In this document: one piece after another, positions 42,544 through 52,800 of the stretch
How positions within the stretch are numbered: position 1 is the first letter of the stretch
Layout of the letters: each line of letters starts with the position of its first letter
Assembly: GCA_963749515.1 (NCBI GenBank)
Contig: CAVVMR010000006.1
Span: 491,928 to 555,927, forward strand
DNA from: Gaiellasilicea sp963749515
GTDB lineage: Bacteria > Actinomycetota > Thermoleophilia > Gaiellales > Gaiellaceae
Length of the DNA: 64,000 nt
Direction of reading: 5' to 3'
Program-made: the position numbers and the translations under genes
The notes under the pieces: model-generated
The model's input: only the letters and a program-made list of their open reading frames with translations
Databases searched by the model: none
Told to the model about the DNA's origin: nothing

Positions 42544-44162
42544 CACACGACCTCCTCGTCGCTGATCCAGACCAGCCCCCAGGTCGAGAAGGGCGGCAGC
42601 GTCACGGTGTCGTGGCGCCCGTCGCTTTCGGGTTCGAGCCGCTGCAGCGACGGGGACGATTCGGGCGACGCGAAGCGGATCGACGTCGCCGCAGTTCGCT
42701 CGATTCGGAGGCGGACGCCGGCCAGCGGCCGTGGTGGACGCTTCGGCGTTTTCCAGAGCACGTCGCTCTGACCTGACAGGTCGACGATGCTCACAAGCAG
42801 GCCGCGCTCGCCGCTTACCACGCGAGCCCAAAGCGCTCCCGCAACGCAGTCGGTCGCGACTGGCACCGGCGCGACGACCGTCACCTCCTGCGTCTCCTGG
42901 GCGATGTGCGTCCGGGTCACATCGACGGCGGAGCGATCGAAGAGGAGGTCGCCGTAGCGGACCGCGAAGTCGTAGTAGCGTCGCGACGTGTCGCGTGTCG
43001 CGTCCTGCACGTCGGCGTGGTGCACGTAGTAAGGGTCGGTGAGCACGGCGCGCTCCTCACCGTGGAGGAGGACGCTTGCGCCGTGCGAGAAGACGGTGGC
43101 GAGCAGCAGCCGCTCCGCCGCGCTCGCCGCCGCCTCGTCGCCTCCGAACTGAGGGAGGTACGCAGCGAGGATCACGGGCTTGTCGGGGGCGAGCAGCCGG
43201 GCCTTCGAGACGAGCCCGGCGAGGTGTCCCAGCTCGTCGTGCGGCGGCCAAACCTCGATGTAGATCGCGTCCTGGTCGGCGCGCGCAGTCGACTCGGTCG
43301 GGAAGTCGTTGACGTTGTTGAAGATCAGCCGGGCCTTCGGGAGCGCGGCTGCGATGCGGTCGATCAGGAGCGGGAATCCACGCGCGAGGTCGACAACGCT
43401 TCCGTCCGGTCGCAGGGCCCGCTTCGGCGCTCCGTACTGGTCGAGGTGGAACCCCGCGAACCCCACGCTGTCGGCAGCGGCGCGCAGCTCGCCGGCGAAG
43501 AACTGAAGCCAGTCTTCGTCGGTCGGGTCGACGATCCAGAGGAAGTCGTCCCCAAGCGTCCAGGGCGTCCCGTCGGAGCGGCTGAGCGCGATCTTGCTCC
43601 ATCGCGCGCGCTCGTCTTTGCCGACCGCGTACACGGCGGCGTAGGCGAGCGGCAGCGAGCCCGCGCGCTGCACCGCATCGGCAAGCTTCCGCACCGTCGC
43701 GAGCGAGATCGGTCGCCCCAGAGCGTCGTCGAACTCGTCCTGCGGCGGCACCAGCTGGGCATGGCGGTACATCCAGTCGTAGAACTGGACGGCGTTGAGA
43801 TGGAGCCGCCGGACCTGCTCTGCGACGCCGGCAGTGTCGCGCCCCGGCTCGTAATGCGAGACGAAGCCGTAGCGTGGCCGCGAGAGCGGGTCGGCGAGCA
43901 CGTCGAGCGCGCTCGTCTCGCCGCCGGCCTCGATGCCGTAGCCGCCCTCGGGCTGCGGCGGGAAGGTTGCCGTCTCGCCGGGCTCGACGGTGACAGTTGC
44001 GACCAACCGGTCGAGATGCCACAGCATCACGTCGGTCGGAGCCGCGACGCCGCTGACGTCGACCTCGATCGCGTCAGCGGGCGCGAAGGTCGCCTTCGTC
44101 GGCAGGACTTCGACGCGGCGGACAGGCCGCGGCGAGCGCTTTGGGTCGAGGAGCCTGGTCAT
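42543..44162 (-). CDS. Cytoplasmic GH66 dextranase/cycloisomaltooligosaccharide-type enzyme
   Basis: 539 residues with no signal peptide. An N-terminal beta domain (VEVLPTKATFAPADAIEV) precedes the GH66 barrel: NAVQFYDWMYRH, then GFHLDQYG with the nucleophile Asp near residue 241 and IYIEVWP with the acid/base Glu near 303. GH66 enzymes cleave alpha-1,6-glucan or form and open cyclic isomaltooligosaccharides. Compared with the secreted enzyme at 49851 it lacks the inserted CBM35, as expected for an enzyme acting on imported short substrate. ATGA overlaps on both sides. Probably linearises or shortens imported cycloisomaltooligosaccharides, which the neighbouring GH15 then degrades. Confidence 0.85.
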   Translation of the reverse strand: MTRLLDPKRSPRPVRRVEVLPTKATFAPADAIEVDVSGVAAPTDVMLWHLDRLVATVTVEPGETATFPPQPEGGYGIEAGGETSALDVLADPLSRPRYGFVSHYEPGRDTAGVAEQVRRLHLNAVQFYDWMYRHAQLVPPQDEFDDALGRPISLATVRKLADAVQRAGSLPLAYAAVYAVGKDERARWSKIALSRSDGTPWTLGDDFLWIVDPTDEDWLQFFAGELRAAADSVGFAGFHLDQYGAPKRALRPDGSVVDLARGFPLLIDRIAAALPKARLIFNNVNDFPTESTARADQDAIYIEVWPPHDELGHLAGLVSKARLLAPDKPVILAAYLPQFGGDEAAASAAERLLLATVFSHGASVLLHGEERAVLTDPYYVHHADVQDATRDTSRRYYDFAVRYGDLLFDRSAVDVTRTHIAQETQEVTVVAPVPVATDCVAGALWARVVSGERGLLVSIVDLSGQSDVLWKTPKRPPRPLAGVRLRIERTAATSIRFASPESSPSLQRLEPESDGRHDTVTLPPFSTWGLVWISDEEVV

Positions 44163-45259
44163 TGCGGCGCAACGGCCTCCATGATCAGGTACATCGCATG
44201 CGACCAGAGCAGCGGCGTCGCGACCGGTCCCCAGCGGCTCCGCCACGGGTCGATCATCTCCGGCTCTTGCGCGAACGTCGTCACCTGCTCGGGCAGGTCG
44301 CCGTTCGGCCGCGCCTGCGAGCGGACCCAGGCACGGGATCGCTCGAACCCCTTCGCATTACCGGTCACCGCGTCGTACCAGGCAAGCGAGCTCGTGAGCA
44401 GCAGCCACTCGCCGCCGCCGAAGTACGTGTCGCCCCGGTAGCGGTAGGCACCGCCGTCGGGGCCGGTGAGATCAAGGCGGATCGCCTCGACGGTTGCCTC
44501 GATCCGTGGGTCGTCGAGCGGGAGCACACCGAACGGCACGCCGAGCCAGAGGAGGCTGCCGTCGAGCCGGTCGTCGTCGGGGCCGCGCCGGAAGCGTCCG
44601 CCGTCGACGAGCCGGTCCAGCATGAAGACGCGAATGCGTTCGGCTTCGGACGTCCACCGTTCGTCGTCGAGCAGCCGGCCGGCCCCCTCGAGACCGCGGA
44701 GTACCGCAGCGAGCGTCGAGGCGTGGACACCGCCGTCGAACTCCTCCCAGCAGTTGAAGCACTTCAGCCGCCACGCCTCTCGCAGGTACGTAGCGACGAG
44801 CTCGACGGTTTGCGCCAGCCGCTCCGGCAGCGGTGCCCGCGAGAGATGCTCCTCGAGAGACCAAAGCCACATCCCGTAGCCGTCGATTTGAAAGTTTGGC
44901 CACGGGTCTTCCTCGAGCGGCTCGAGCGCGCCGTCGAGCGTGTAGCGCGCCGGCGGCATCGCCGACGGCAGCGGCGTCTCGCCGCCGGCGATGCGCCGCG
45001 TCACGGCCTCGATCGACGAGCGGTGCGCTTCGATGCTCGCGCTCACCCAGTCGTGCCAGCGCGCGGCGGCCTCGTGCTCGCCGACCGCGTCGAGCGCGTG
45101 GGCGCAGAATGCCCCGTCGCGGAGCCATGCGTAGCGGTAGACAGCGAAGCTGGGGCTCGCGACAAACGCTCCCGAGGGTGCCTGGCCCGCATGCAGGACT
45201 TCGAGGCTACGCCGAGCGAGCGGGTCGGCATGGATCATAGGCCGCTGGGTCGACGTCAT
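44159..45259 (-). CDS. Cytoplasmic GH15-family glucoamylase/glucodextranase-like enzyme
   Basis: 366 residues, short for GH15: only the (alpha/alpha)6 barrel, without the N-terminal beta-sandwich. YRYAWLRDGAF, WPNFQIDGYGMWLWSL and LKCFNCWEEFDGG carry the substrate-binding Arg/Asp and the presumed acid Glu (about 172-173); DLPEQV provides the second catalytic Glu (about 324). No export signal, so it works inside the cell, releasing glucose from the non-reducing end of imported isomaltooligosaccharides. Overlaps permease and GH66 genes by ATGA on each side. Substrate linkage is inferred from GH66 neighbours. Confidence 0.82.
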   Translation of the reverse strand: MTSTQRPMIHADPLARRSLEVLHAGQAPSGAFVASPSFAVYRYAWLRDGAFCAHALDAVGEHEAAARWHDWVSASIEAHRSSIEAVTRRIAGGETPLPSAMPPARYTLDGALEPLEEDPWPNFQIDGYGMWLWSLEEHLSRAPLPERLAQTVELVATYLREAWRLKCFNCWEEFDGGVHASTLAAVLRGLEGAGRLLDDERWTSEAERIRVFMLDRLVDGGRFRRGPDDDRLDGSLLWLGVPFGVLPLDDPRIEATVEAIRLDLTGPDGGAYRYRGDTYFGGGEWLLLTSSLAWYDAVTGNAKGFERSRAWVRSQARPNGDLPEQVTTFAQEPEMIDPWRSRWGPVATPLLWSHAMYLIMEAVAPQ

Positions 45260-46098
45260 CCCTTGACCGCCCCGGCGGTGATCCCGCCGATGAATTGCCG
45301 CTGGAGCGCGATGAAGATCGCGATCACCGGGACGACCGCGATCGCAGAGGCGGCGAACACGATCCCCCAGCTCGTTGCGAACTGACCTTGAAAGAGCGCG
45401 ATCGCGATCGGCAGCGTCCGTTTCTCCGGGTCGTTGATGATCGTCAGCGCCCAGACGAACTCGTCCCAGCTCGCGAGGAAGGTAAAGATCGCGACGGTCG
45501 CGAGGGCCGGCCGCGAAAGCGGCAGGATCAGCTGTCTGTAGCGCTTCCACGGGCCGGCACCGTCGACCACCATCGCCTCCTCCAGCTCGCGTGGGATGTC
45601 TTGAAAGAAGCTGCGGAGCAGGAACGTGTTCAGCGCGAGCGTACCGCCGACGTAGAAGACGACGAGCCCGGCATACGAGTCGAGCAGGTGAAGCTCCTTG
45701 GCGAGCAGGAACTGCGGGACGATCAGCATCATCGTCGGCACCATCAGGCCGAGCAGCAGCAGTCCGAAGAGGATCGTGCGGCCGGGGAACCGGAGTCGCG
45801 AGAACGCGTACGCCATCATCGAAGAGAGCAGCACGGAGATCAGCGTCGTTGCGATCGCGACGCCGAGCGAGTTGAGGAAGTAGCGGCCGAAGTGGTTCGA
45901 GCTCCACGCATCGCGGTAGTTCTCCGTCGTCGGGTCGTCGGGGATGAAATCGGGCGGCACCTCGAGCGCGAGCGAGTTCGCCTTGAGCGAGGTCGCCAGC
46001 ATGTACGCGAACGGGACGATCATTACGAACGCGCCGATCGAGAGCAGCACGAGGCGCGTGACGAGGGACGCCCGGGCGCGTGACTTCCCGACCACCAT
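45256..46098 (-). CDS. Sugar ABC transporter permease, MalG-like
   Basis: 280 residues with six predicted helices; the EAA-loop region reads LEEAMVVDGAGPWKRYRQLILPLSRPA, which docks to the ATPase. N-terminal helix LVLLSIGAFVMIVPFAYML. Family CUT1, for oligosaccharides. ATGA overlaps with MalF-like and GH15 genes. Partner of the preceding permease and the binding protein. Confidence 0.88.
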   Translation of the reverse strand: MVVGKSRARASLVTRLVLLSIGAFVMIVPFAYMLATSLKANSLALEVPPDFIPDDPTTENYRDAWSSNHFGRYFLNSLGVAIATTLISVLLSSMMAYAFSRLRFPGRTILFGLLLLGLMVPTMMLIVPQFLLAKELHLLDSYAGLVVFYVGGTLALNTFLLRSFFQDIPRELEEAMVVDGAGPWKRYRQLILPLSRPALATVAIFTFLASWDEFVWALTIINDPEKRTLPIAIALFQGQFATSWGIVFAASAIAVVPVIAIFIALQRQFIGGITAGAVKG

Positions 46099-47060
46099 CA
46101 GCCGCTGCCACCGGGTCGGCGGAACAGCCGTAGCTGCGCGAGCGAGAGCGCGAAGACGATCGCGGTGAGGACGAAGCTGATCGAGGCGCCGTAGCCGAAG
46201 TCGAGGAACGTGAACGCCTGCCGGTACATGTACGTCAGCAGCACCTCCGTCTCGTCGCCTGGCCCCCCGCCCGTGATCAGGAAGACCGAGATGAAGACGT
46301 TGAAGCCGCCGATTACGAGGAGGATCGTCACGAACGCGACCACCGGCCTGATGGCCGGCAGTGAGACGGCGCGGAACCGCCGCCAGGCGTTCGCGCCGTC
46401 CACGGCGGCGGCTTCGCGGAGCTCGCCGGGAACAGCCTGCAGCGCGGCGAGGAAGATCACCATCGACCAGCCGATGCCTTTCCAGATGCCAAGAACGCTG
46501 ATGACGGCGAGCGCAGTCCACCGGTCGCCCAGCCAGCTGACGTTCTCGTCGGCGAGGTGGACGCCGTCCGTGAGCGTCCAGTTGACGAGGCCGCCGTCGG
46601 TGAGGAAGAGATAGCGGAAGAGCAGCGAGACAACAACCCAGCTCGTGATCACGGGCAGGTAGTAGAGGATGCGGAAGAGGGCGCGTGCGGGCATGCGCGC
46701 GTCGAGCAGAACAGCTGCGGCGAGCCCGAGCAGGATCTGCGCAGGCACGGTCGCAGCCATGTAGAAGCCCGTGTTCTGGAGCGCCTTCCAGAAGATCGGG
46801 TCGTCGAACGCGCGCCGGTAGTTGTCGAGTCCGACGAAATCGCTCGCGATGTCGGGAACGATGGCCCACTGGTACAGGCTGATCTGGAGCGCACGTCCGA
46901 TTGGGTAGATGATCGCGGCCGCGAAGAGGACGAAGCCGGGGGCCAGGAAGAGGTAGGCGGCGAGCATCTCCTTACGACGCCCGACGCCCACACTGCCGTG
47001 CGATCTCGGGCGCAGCGCGGCCACGCTACGCCCGAGAGTGGTGTTGGGGCTGCTCGACAC
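46098..47060 (-). CDS. Sugar ABC transporter permease, MalF-like
   Basis: 320 residues, six helices after a short cytoplasmic N-terminus. Conserved LFLAPGFVLFAAAIIYPIGRALQISLYQW and the EAA loop REAAAVDGANAWRRFRAVSLPAIRP. GTG 47060 is the likely start (43 bp after the binding-protein stop). CUT1 family, forms a heterodimer with the next permease. Ends in ATGA overlap. Confidence 0.87.
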   Translation of the reverse strand: MSSSPNTTLGRSVAALRPRSHGSVGVGRRKEMLAAYLFLAPGFVLFAAAIIYPIGRALQISLYQWAIVPDIASDFVGLDNYRRAFDDPIFWKALQNTGFYMAATVPAQILLGLAAAVLLDARMPARALFRILYYLPVITSWVVVSLLFRYLFLTDGGLVNWTLTDGVHLADENVSWLGDRWTALAVISVLGIWKGIGWSMVIFLAALQAVPGELREAAAVDGANAWRRFRAVSLPAIRPVVAFVTILLVIGGFNVFISVFLITGGGPGDETEVLLTYMYRQAFTFLDFGYGASISFVLTAIVFALSLAQLRLFRRPGGSG

Positions 47061-47102
47061 GAGTCTCGTGGAAGGGAACCGGTCGAGCAGCCCGTTGGCT
47101 TG

Positions 47103-48374
47103 CTAGCTCCGCAGCAGGGAGTCGATCTGGCGGGCCGCGTCGTCGAGAGCGGCTTTGGTGGTCTTGTCGCCCTTGATCGCGCTCAGGACAGCCGCGCCGA
47201 GTGCCTCGTCGATCTTGGGCCAGTTCGGGTGCGGCGTCCGCGGCTTCGCCGTCTCCAGCTGCTTGAGGAAGATCGCGTAGCGCGGATTGATCTTGAGCAG
47301 GTTCTTGGTGACGTCCTTGCGGACAGGCAACTGTCCCGCTCGCGCCATCTGGGTCTGTGCCCATGGGGAGATCATGAACCGCAGGAATGTCAACGCCGCC
47401 GCCTTGTTCTTCGACCTCTGCGTCAGGACGATGTCCTCGCCGCCGACGACGCTGACGCTGCCTCCCGGGCCGGCCGGGACTCCAGTCGTGGCGAGCTGGA
47501 AGCCCGGATGTGCCTTGGAGAAGATGGGCAGCATCCAGGGGCCGTCGAGAATCGTCGCGTACTTGCCCTCGGCGAGGCCGTTCTCAGTGCCGGTCGCGCC
47601 CTGGTCGCCGGTGATCAGAGACGGAATCGCCCCCTGCTTGTAGAGGTCGACGAGCAGCTGCACGGCGGCGATGGTGCGCGGGCTGTTCAGGAAGCCCGTC
47701 GCCCTTGTGTAGGTCGCGTTCGTGAGGTTGCCGCCGCCCGACCAGATCCAAGGCAGCATGTTCCAGCCGCCCGTCCCGCCGTCCGCGAAGAGGTAGACCC
47801 CATTCGCCTTTAGCTTCGGCGCCGCCGCGCGCAGCTCGGCGAACGTCCGCGGGGGCGAGCTGATCCCTGCCGCGGCCAGTGCCTGGCGGTTGTACATCAG
47901 CACGCGGGTGTTTGTGTCGAGCGGCAGGCCGTAGTAGTTGCCCTTGTAGAAGTTCGTCGCAAGCGTGCCGGGGAACATTGCGTCTGCGAAGCGCTTGAAG
48001 TCCGGCATCACCTTGTTCAGCGGCGCGAACACGCCGAGCTTCGCGTACTGAGGCACCCAGGCGAGGTCCGACCGGATCAGGTCGGGGAGCGTCCCGCCGG
48101 CGGCGCTCGTCGTCAGCTTTTGCTGGAGGTTGCCGTAGCTGAACGGCACCTGTTGCACCCTGATTCCGGGGTTGAGCTTCTCGAAGCGGGGGATCACGAT
48201 CTTCGTCAGCCGCTGCATCTCCGGCGCCGCCGGGTTTTCGGCGTACGCGTGCCAGAACGTGACGGTGACGCGCGTCCCGGCCGCCCCGTCCGGGCGGGCC
48301 GTCGCTGCGGTGCTTGTGAGTGCCGCGAGCACCACCGCAAGTGCTGCGAGGACTACGAACCGAGTGCTGCGCAT
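47103..48374 (-). CDS. Extracellular solute-binding protein for (cyclo)isomaltooligosaccharides
   Basis: 423 residues, SBP_bac_1/MalE-type. The signal peptide is FVVLAALAVVLAALTSTAATA; no lipobox Cys. The mature protein starts with VTVTFWHAYAENPAAPEMQRL, the standard first strand of carbohydrate-binding proteins, followed by GLPLDTNTRVLMYNRQAL. A strong AAGGAGGT precedes the ATG at 48374. It would catch sugar products of the secreted GH66-GH15 enzyme. The substrate is inferred from the flanking enzymes. Confidence 0.86.
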   Translation of the reverse strand: MRSTRFVVLAALAVVLAALTSTAATARPDGAAGTRVTVTFWHAYAENPAAPEMQRLTKIVIPRFEKLNPGIRVQQVPFSYGNLQQKLTTSAAGGTLPDLIRSDLAWVPQYAKLGVFAPLNKVMPDFKRFADAMFPGTLATNFYKGNYYGLPLDTNTRVLMYNRQALAAAGISSPPRTFAELRAAAPKLKANGVYLFADGGTGGWNMLPWIWSGGGNLTNATYTRATGFLNSPRTIAAVQLLVDLYKQGAIPSLITGDQGATGTENGLAEGKYATILDGPWMLPIFSKAHPGFQLATTGVPAGPGGSVSVVGGEDIVLTQRSKNKAAALTFLRFMISPWAQTQMARAGQLPVRKDVTKNLLKINPRYAIFLKQLETAKPRTPHPNWPKIDEALGAAVLSAIKGDKTTKAALDDAARQIDSLLRS

Positions 48375-48430
48375 GTCGCTGCTACCTCCTTGGAGCGGGT
48401 ACGGGTCAAGGTGCCGAGTTGGTGCATCGT

Positions 48431-49648
48431 CTAGGCCTTGGCGACGGTCGCCGGCCGCGTCGCCCGTCTGGTCAGTGGTTGGCCGATCACGTGGCGAAGC
48501 ACGTTCACCGCCGCGCCCTTGGCCCACATCTCGTCCGACAACGGTCGGGTCACGATCTCGGGGATACCGGCGACGTTCGCGAACGTGTGCCGGTCGAGGG
48601 CCTCGGCAAGGTGGTCCATCATCAGGTCGGAGGCCACGACGCCCTCGCCGGACAAGACCACCCGCGACGGGTTGACGATGTTCGCGAGCATCGCAAGCGC
48701 GCAACCGAGCGCTTCTCCCGCCCTCGCGAATGCAGCGCGGGCCTTGTCGTTTCCCTCGCGCGCCAGCAGCGCAGCCTCGCCGATGCTGGTGAGGAACGGT
48801 CCTCCGTCGCGTGCGATCGACGCGAGGATCGCCTTGTCGGAGGCGATCGTCTCGAGGCAGCCGCGGTTGCCGCAGGCACACAGCTCCCCCTCGTGGTCGA
48901 TCGCGATGTGGCCGATCTCGCCGGCCATCCCGCCCGAGCCGCGCACTAGCTCGCCGTGAACAACCAGCCCGCAGCCGACACCAGCGCCGACCGTGACGAC
49001 GGCGAACGTAGAGACGCCGCGCCCTGCGCCGAAGAGCTGCTCCTCAACGGCAAGCGCGTTCACGTCGTTTTCGACGACGGTGTACAAGCCGGTCGCTGCC
49101 TCGAGCATCGACGCAAGCGGGACGTCCCGCCAACCGAGGATGGGCGAGTAGCGGAGCGTTCCGTGCGCGTCGACCAGGCCGCCGAGCGCCAGTCCGAGGC
49201 CTTCGACCCGGGCGTGGAACTCCGGCTGAGTGCTGAGGAGCTCATCGACGACGCTGCCGATCTCGGAGGTCACCTCGTCGATGGCGCGGCCCGGGAGACC
49301 GCGCCGTGTCGAAGCGAGCACCTCCGCGCGCGGGTTGACGACGACAGCGACGATCTCATGCGGAGAGAGCTTGATCCCGAGCGCGTAGTGCCTGTCGGTG
49401 CTGACGCGAAGCGGGTTGGCCGGCCTACCGCGGCCCTGAGCCTCCTCGCGCTCCTCCATGAGGTAGCCGGCGGCCAGCATCGGCTTCACAGCCTTGGTGA
49501 TCGTCGACTGCGAGAGACCGGTCAGCCGCGCCACGTCCCGACGCGAAACCGGCCCGCGACTCAGGATCGCGGTGAACACGTCGGCGGCCGCCCGGTCGCT
49601 GACGTCAAAGCCGTCGAGGGGCGGAAAGCCGTCACTGGTCGTCGCCAT
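48431..49648 (-). CDS. ROK-family repressor
   Basis: 405 residues. A MarR-like winged helix (DVARLTGLSQSTITKAVKPMLAAGYLME) is fused to a ROK sugar-kinase-like domain with the ATP/sugar strand YALGIKLSPHEIVAVVV, the DVNALAVEE motif and the zinc site CACGNRGCLE. Such proteins (NagC/XylR type) repress sugar genes until the sugar binds. It heads the operon and faces the secreted GH66-GH15 gene, so it most likely controls both. The promoter TTGACG-N17-TACGGT upstream places the transcript start near the ATG, meaning little or no leader. Confidence 0.87.
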   Translation of the reverse strand: MATTSDGFPPLDGFDVSDRAAADVFTAILSRGPVSRRDVARLTGLSQSTITKAVKPMLAAGYLMEEREEAQGRGRPANPLRVSTDRHYALGIKLSPHEIVAVVVNPRAEVLASTRRGLPGRAIDEVTSEIGSVVDELLSTQPEFHARVEGLGLALGGLVDAHGTLRYSPILGWRDVPLASMLEAATGLYTVVENDVNALAVEEQLFGAGRGVSTFAVVTVGAGVGCGLVVHGELVRGSGGMAGEIGHIAIDHEGELCACGNRGCLETIASDKAILASIARDGGPFLTSIGEAALLAREGNDKARAAFARAGEALGCALAMLANIVNPSRVVLSGEGVVASDLMMDHLAEALDRHTFANVAGIPEIVTRPLSDEMWAKGAAVNVLRHVIGQPLTRRATRPATVAKA

Positions 49649-49850
49649 CAGCGATGACCGTACGGCATTTGTTTTCCGTCGTCAAGTATTACAACTCGCT
49701 GACACGGAAAGAAATTCGAGTCTCATCGGTGCAGTCTGACCTTATTTCTTGACAGACGAAAATAAACTTGTCATGCTCGCCCGGAAAAGTTGAGGACGGG
49801 TTGCGGCACCCATCACCTCCGTTGTCACGTCGCCCAGGAGGGATCCGCCG
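49649..49850. promoter_or_regulatory. Divergent promoter/operator of the glucan locus
   Basis: Minus strand: TTGACG (49680-49685) and TACGGT (49657-49662) with 17-bp spacing drive the ROK operon. Plus strand: TTGACA at 49749-49754 with a weak -10 around 49772, then AGGAGGG 8 bases before the ATG at 49851. Inverted repeats overlap both promoters: TTATTTC (49742-49748) with GAAAATAA (49758-49765) straddles the plus -35, and TTTTCCGT (about 49672) with ACGGAAAG (about 49704) lies by the minus -35. They are good candidates for ROK binding. The region is AT-rich relative to its surroundings. Confidence 0.65.
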
Positions 49851-52800
49851 ATGCGTCTCACGACCGCCCAAAGGACAGCCGCTCGCGCGGCGTTCCTGAC
49901 GTTGCTCTGCGCCATTTTCGTCCTCAACCCGGCTACACCCGCCCTCGCGGCACCGGGTGACCTGATCCAGCGTGTCTACACCGACAAGGCCCGCTACAGC
50001 CCAAACACCTCGGCAACGGTTACGGTCGAGATCAAGAACAACACCGGCGCCACGTGGAACGGGACGCTCTACATGGACATCCGCCACCTCGAGACGGTGA
50101 CCTACTCGACCAGCCAGTCGCTGAACGTCGGCGCCGGGGCGACCACGACGAAGACGTTCGCCTGGACGACGCCGTCGACCGACTTCCGCGGCTACCACGT
50201 CGAGGTCCGGGCGGGCACAACCGACAGCGGCGCGACCGCGATCGACGTCTCGAGCTCCTGGACCAGGTATCCCCGCTACGGCTACGTCGACTCGTTCCCG
50301 ACCGGCCAGACCCAGTCGGAGAGCGCCGCGAAGATCCGGCAGCTCTCCGAGGACTACCACTTGAACGCGATCCAGTTCTACGACTGGATGTGGCGCCACG
50401 AGAAGGTGATCAAGCGCACCGGCGGCTCGATCGACGATCCGTGGACCGACTGGGCCGGCAACTCGATCTCGTACGACGTCGTCCAGGACCTCGTCGACTC
50501 GTCCCACACCTACGGGATGGCGGCGATGCCCTACTTCATGCTCTACGCCGGCCTCCAGAACTACCAGTCGACCTCGGGCGTGAACCCGCAATGGGGACTC
50601 TTCTCCGACACGGGGCATGCAAGCCAGCGTGTCTTCGACTTCGGCGACGGCGACTCGAACACGAACCTGTGGATCTTCAACCCGGCGAACACGAACTGGC
50701 AGAACCACATCTTCCGCGAGTACGACGACGCGATCGGCACGGTCGACTTCGACGGGCTCCACCTCGACCAGATGGGGAACTACTGGGGCGGCCCGTACTA
50801 CGACTACTGGGGCAACTCGGTCGACCTCGGCAACAGCTTCTCGTCCCTGATCAACAACGCGAAGGAGCACGCCTCCGCCTACGCCTACCACACGCCCACG
50901 AAGGCGGGACAGGACGTCGTCACCTACAACATGGTCAACGGCGGCGCCGGCGCCTGGGGCGTGAACGACGTCCTCTCGAGCAGCGCCGACTTCCACTACA
51001 GCGAGCTATGGGAGAACTCGACCACCTACAAGCACATCGACGACTTCGTGCGTGACGCGCGGGCTCGTACCGGCAACAAGGCGATGGTGCTCGCCGCCTA
51101 CATGAACTACTACGAGAACACGGGCACTCGCTACGAGGCCGAGTCGGCGACGCTGAACGGTGTCGGCACGAACACGAACCACGCCGGCTACACCGGGACC
51201 GGCTTCGTCGACGGGTTCGGCGACTCGGGCGACTACGTCCAGTTCTCCATCTCGGTGCCCGAGGACGGCAAGTACGCGCTCGTCTTCCGCTACGCCAACG
51301 ACACCGGCACGACGAACACCCGGAGCGTCTACGTCGACGGCGTCGACCAGGCGCAGATCAAGTTCCGCGACCAGGCCAACTGGGCAACCTGGGAACGCGA
51401 CGCCTACCACGTCGCGACGCTCACGTCCGGCGCGCACACGATCAAGCTGGCGCGCGACGCCGCCGACAGCGGCTTCGTCAACCTCGACAGCCTGACGCTC
51501 GGCACGTTCGACGACGACTCCGTCCGCCTGGCGAACGCCGCCTTTGCAACATCGGGAGCGACGCACATCGAGCTCGGCGAGGGCGACCAGATGCTCGGCC
51601 ATCCGTATTTCCCAAACCGAAGCAAGCAGATGAGGAACTCGCTCAAGGCCGCGATGAAGGACCACTACGACTTCATCACGGCGTACGAGAACCTCCTCTT
51701 CGCGCCCGACCTCGTCGCCGGAGACGGTGGCACGCAGTGGATCTCGATCACGGGCGAGACGCTCTCCGGCGACGCGACCGGCGGCACGATCTGGGCGTCG
51801 ACGAAGCGCAACAGCGGCTACGACGTCGTCAACCTCGTGAATCTCGTCGGCAACGACGGCGAGTGGCGCAACGAGGCGGCGACCCCAACGACGAAGACGA
51901 ACCTCGCCGTCAAGTACCGGCTCGGGCCGAACGCCTCGGTCAGCGGCGTCTATGTGGCCTCGCCCGACGTCGACCACGGCAAGACGAGCTCACTCTCGTA
52001 CACGACCAGCAGTGACTCAACCGGCAACTATGTGTCGTTCACCGTGCCGAGCCTCAAGTACTGGGACCTGGTGTACGTCAAGCGGACGTTCACAGCGCCC
52101 GGCGGGGCGAAGTATGAGGCCGAGTCGGCGATCAAGACCGCCGTGGGTACCAATACGAACCACACCGGCTACTCCGGCTCGGGCTTCGTCGACGGCTTCG
52201 CGACCGTGAACGACTCCGTCTCGTTCCTGGTCGAAGCTGCGACGGCCGACGACTACTACCTGCGCTTCCGGTATGCGAACGCGACCGGCTCGACCGCGAC
52301 GAGAGACGTGTACGTCGACGGCAAGTTCGCCGGCCGCGTCTCGATGAAGTCGCTGGCGAACTGGGACACGTGGGGCAACGGGGTCCTGACCGTGCGCCTC
52401 AACCCCGGCCTGCACCACGTCGTCTTCCTCTTCGGAGCGTCGAACGCGACCGCGATCAACTTCGACTACCTGGAGGTGAACAAGGCCTACGTCTGGACCT
52501 TCACCAACAAGGTGGATCGCCTGCCCGAGAACTACTACTTGACGCTGAAAGTGGGGGTCTCGGGTTACGTGCACTGGGGAACGAACAACTGGAGCGGCAC
52601 GACGGACACATGGGTCGCTCCCAACGGCTCCTCGAACACGGCCGAGGACTTCGAGGCCACCATCGGGCCGTTCACGGGTGACACCGAGGTGAACTTCACG
52701 TTCGCCTGGGACGACAACGGCGACGGAACGATCGACCGCTGGGAAGGCACGGACTGGTCGGTCGGGACGAATGCACCGACGAACGAGTATTTCCAGGTGC

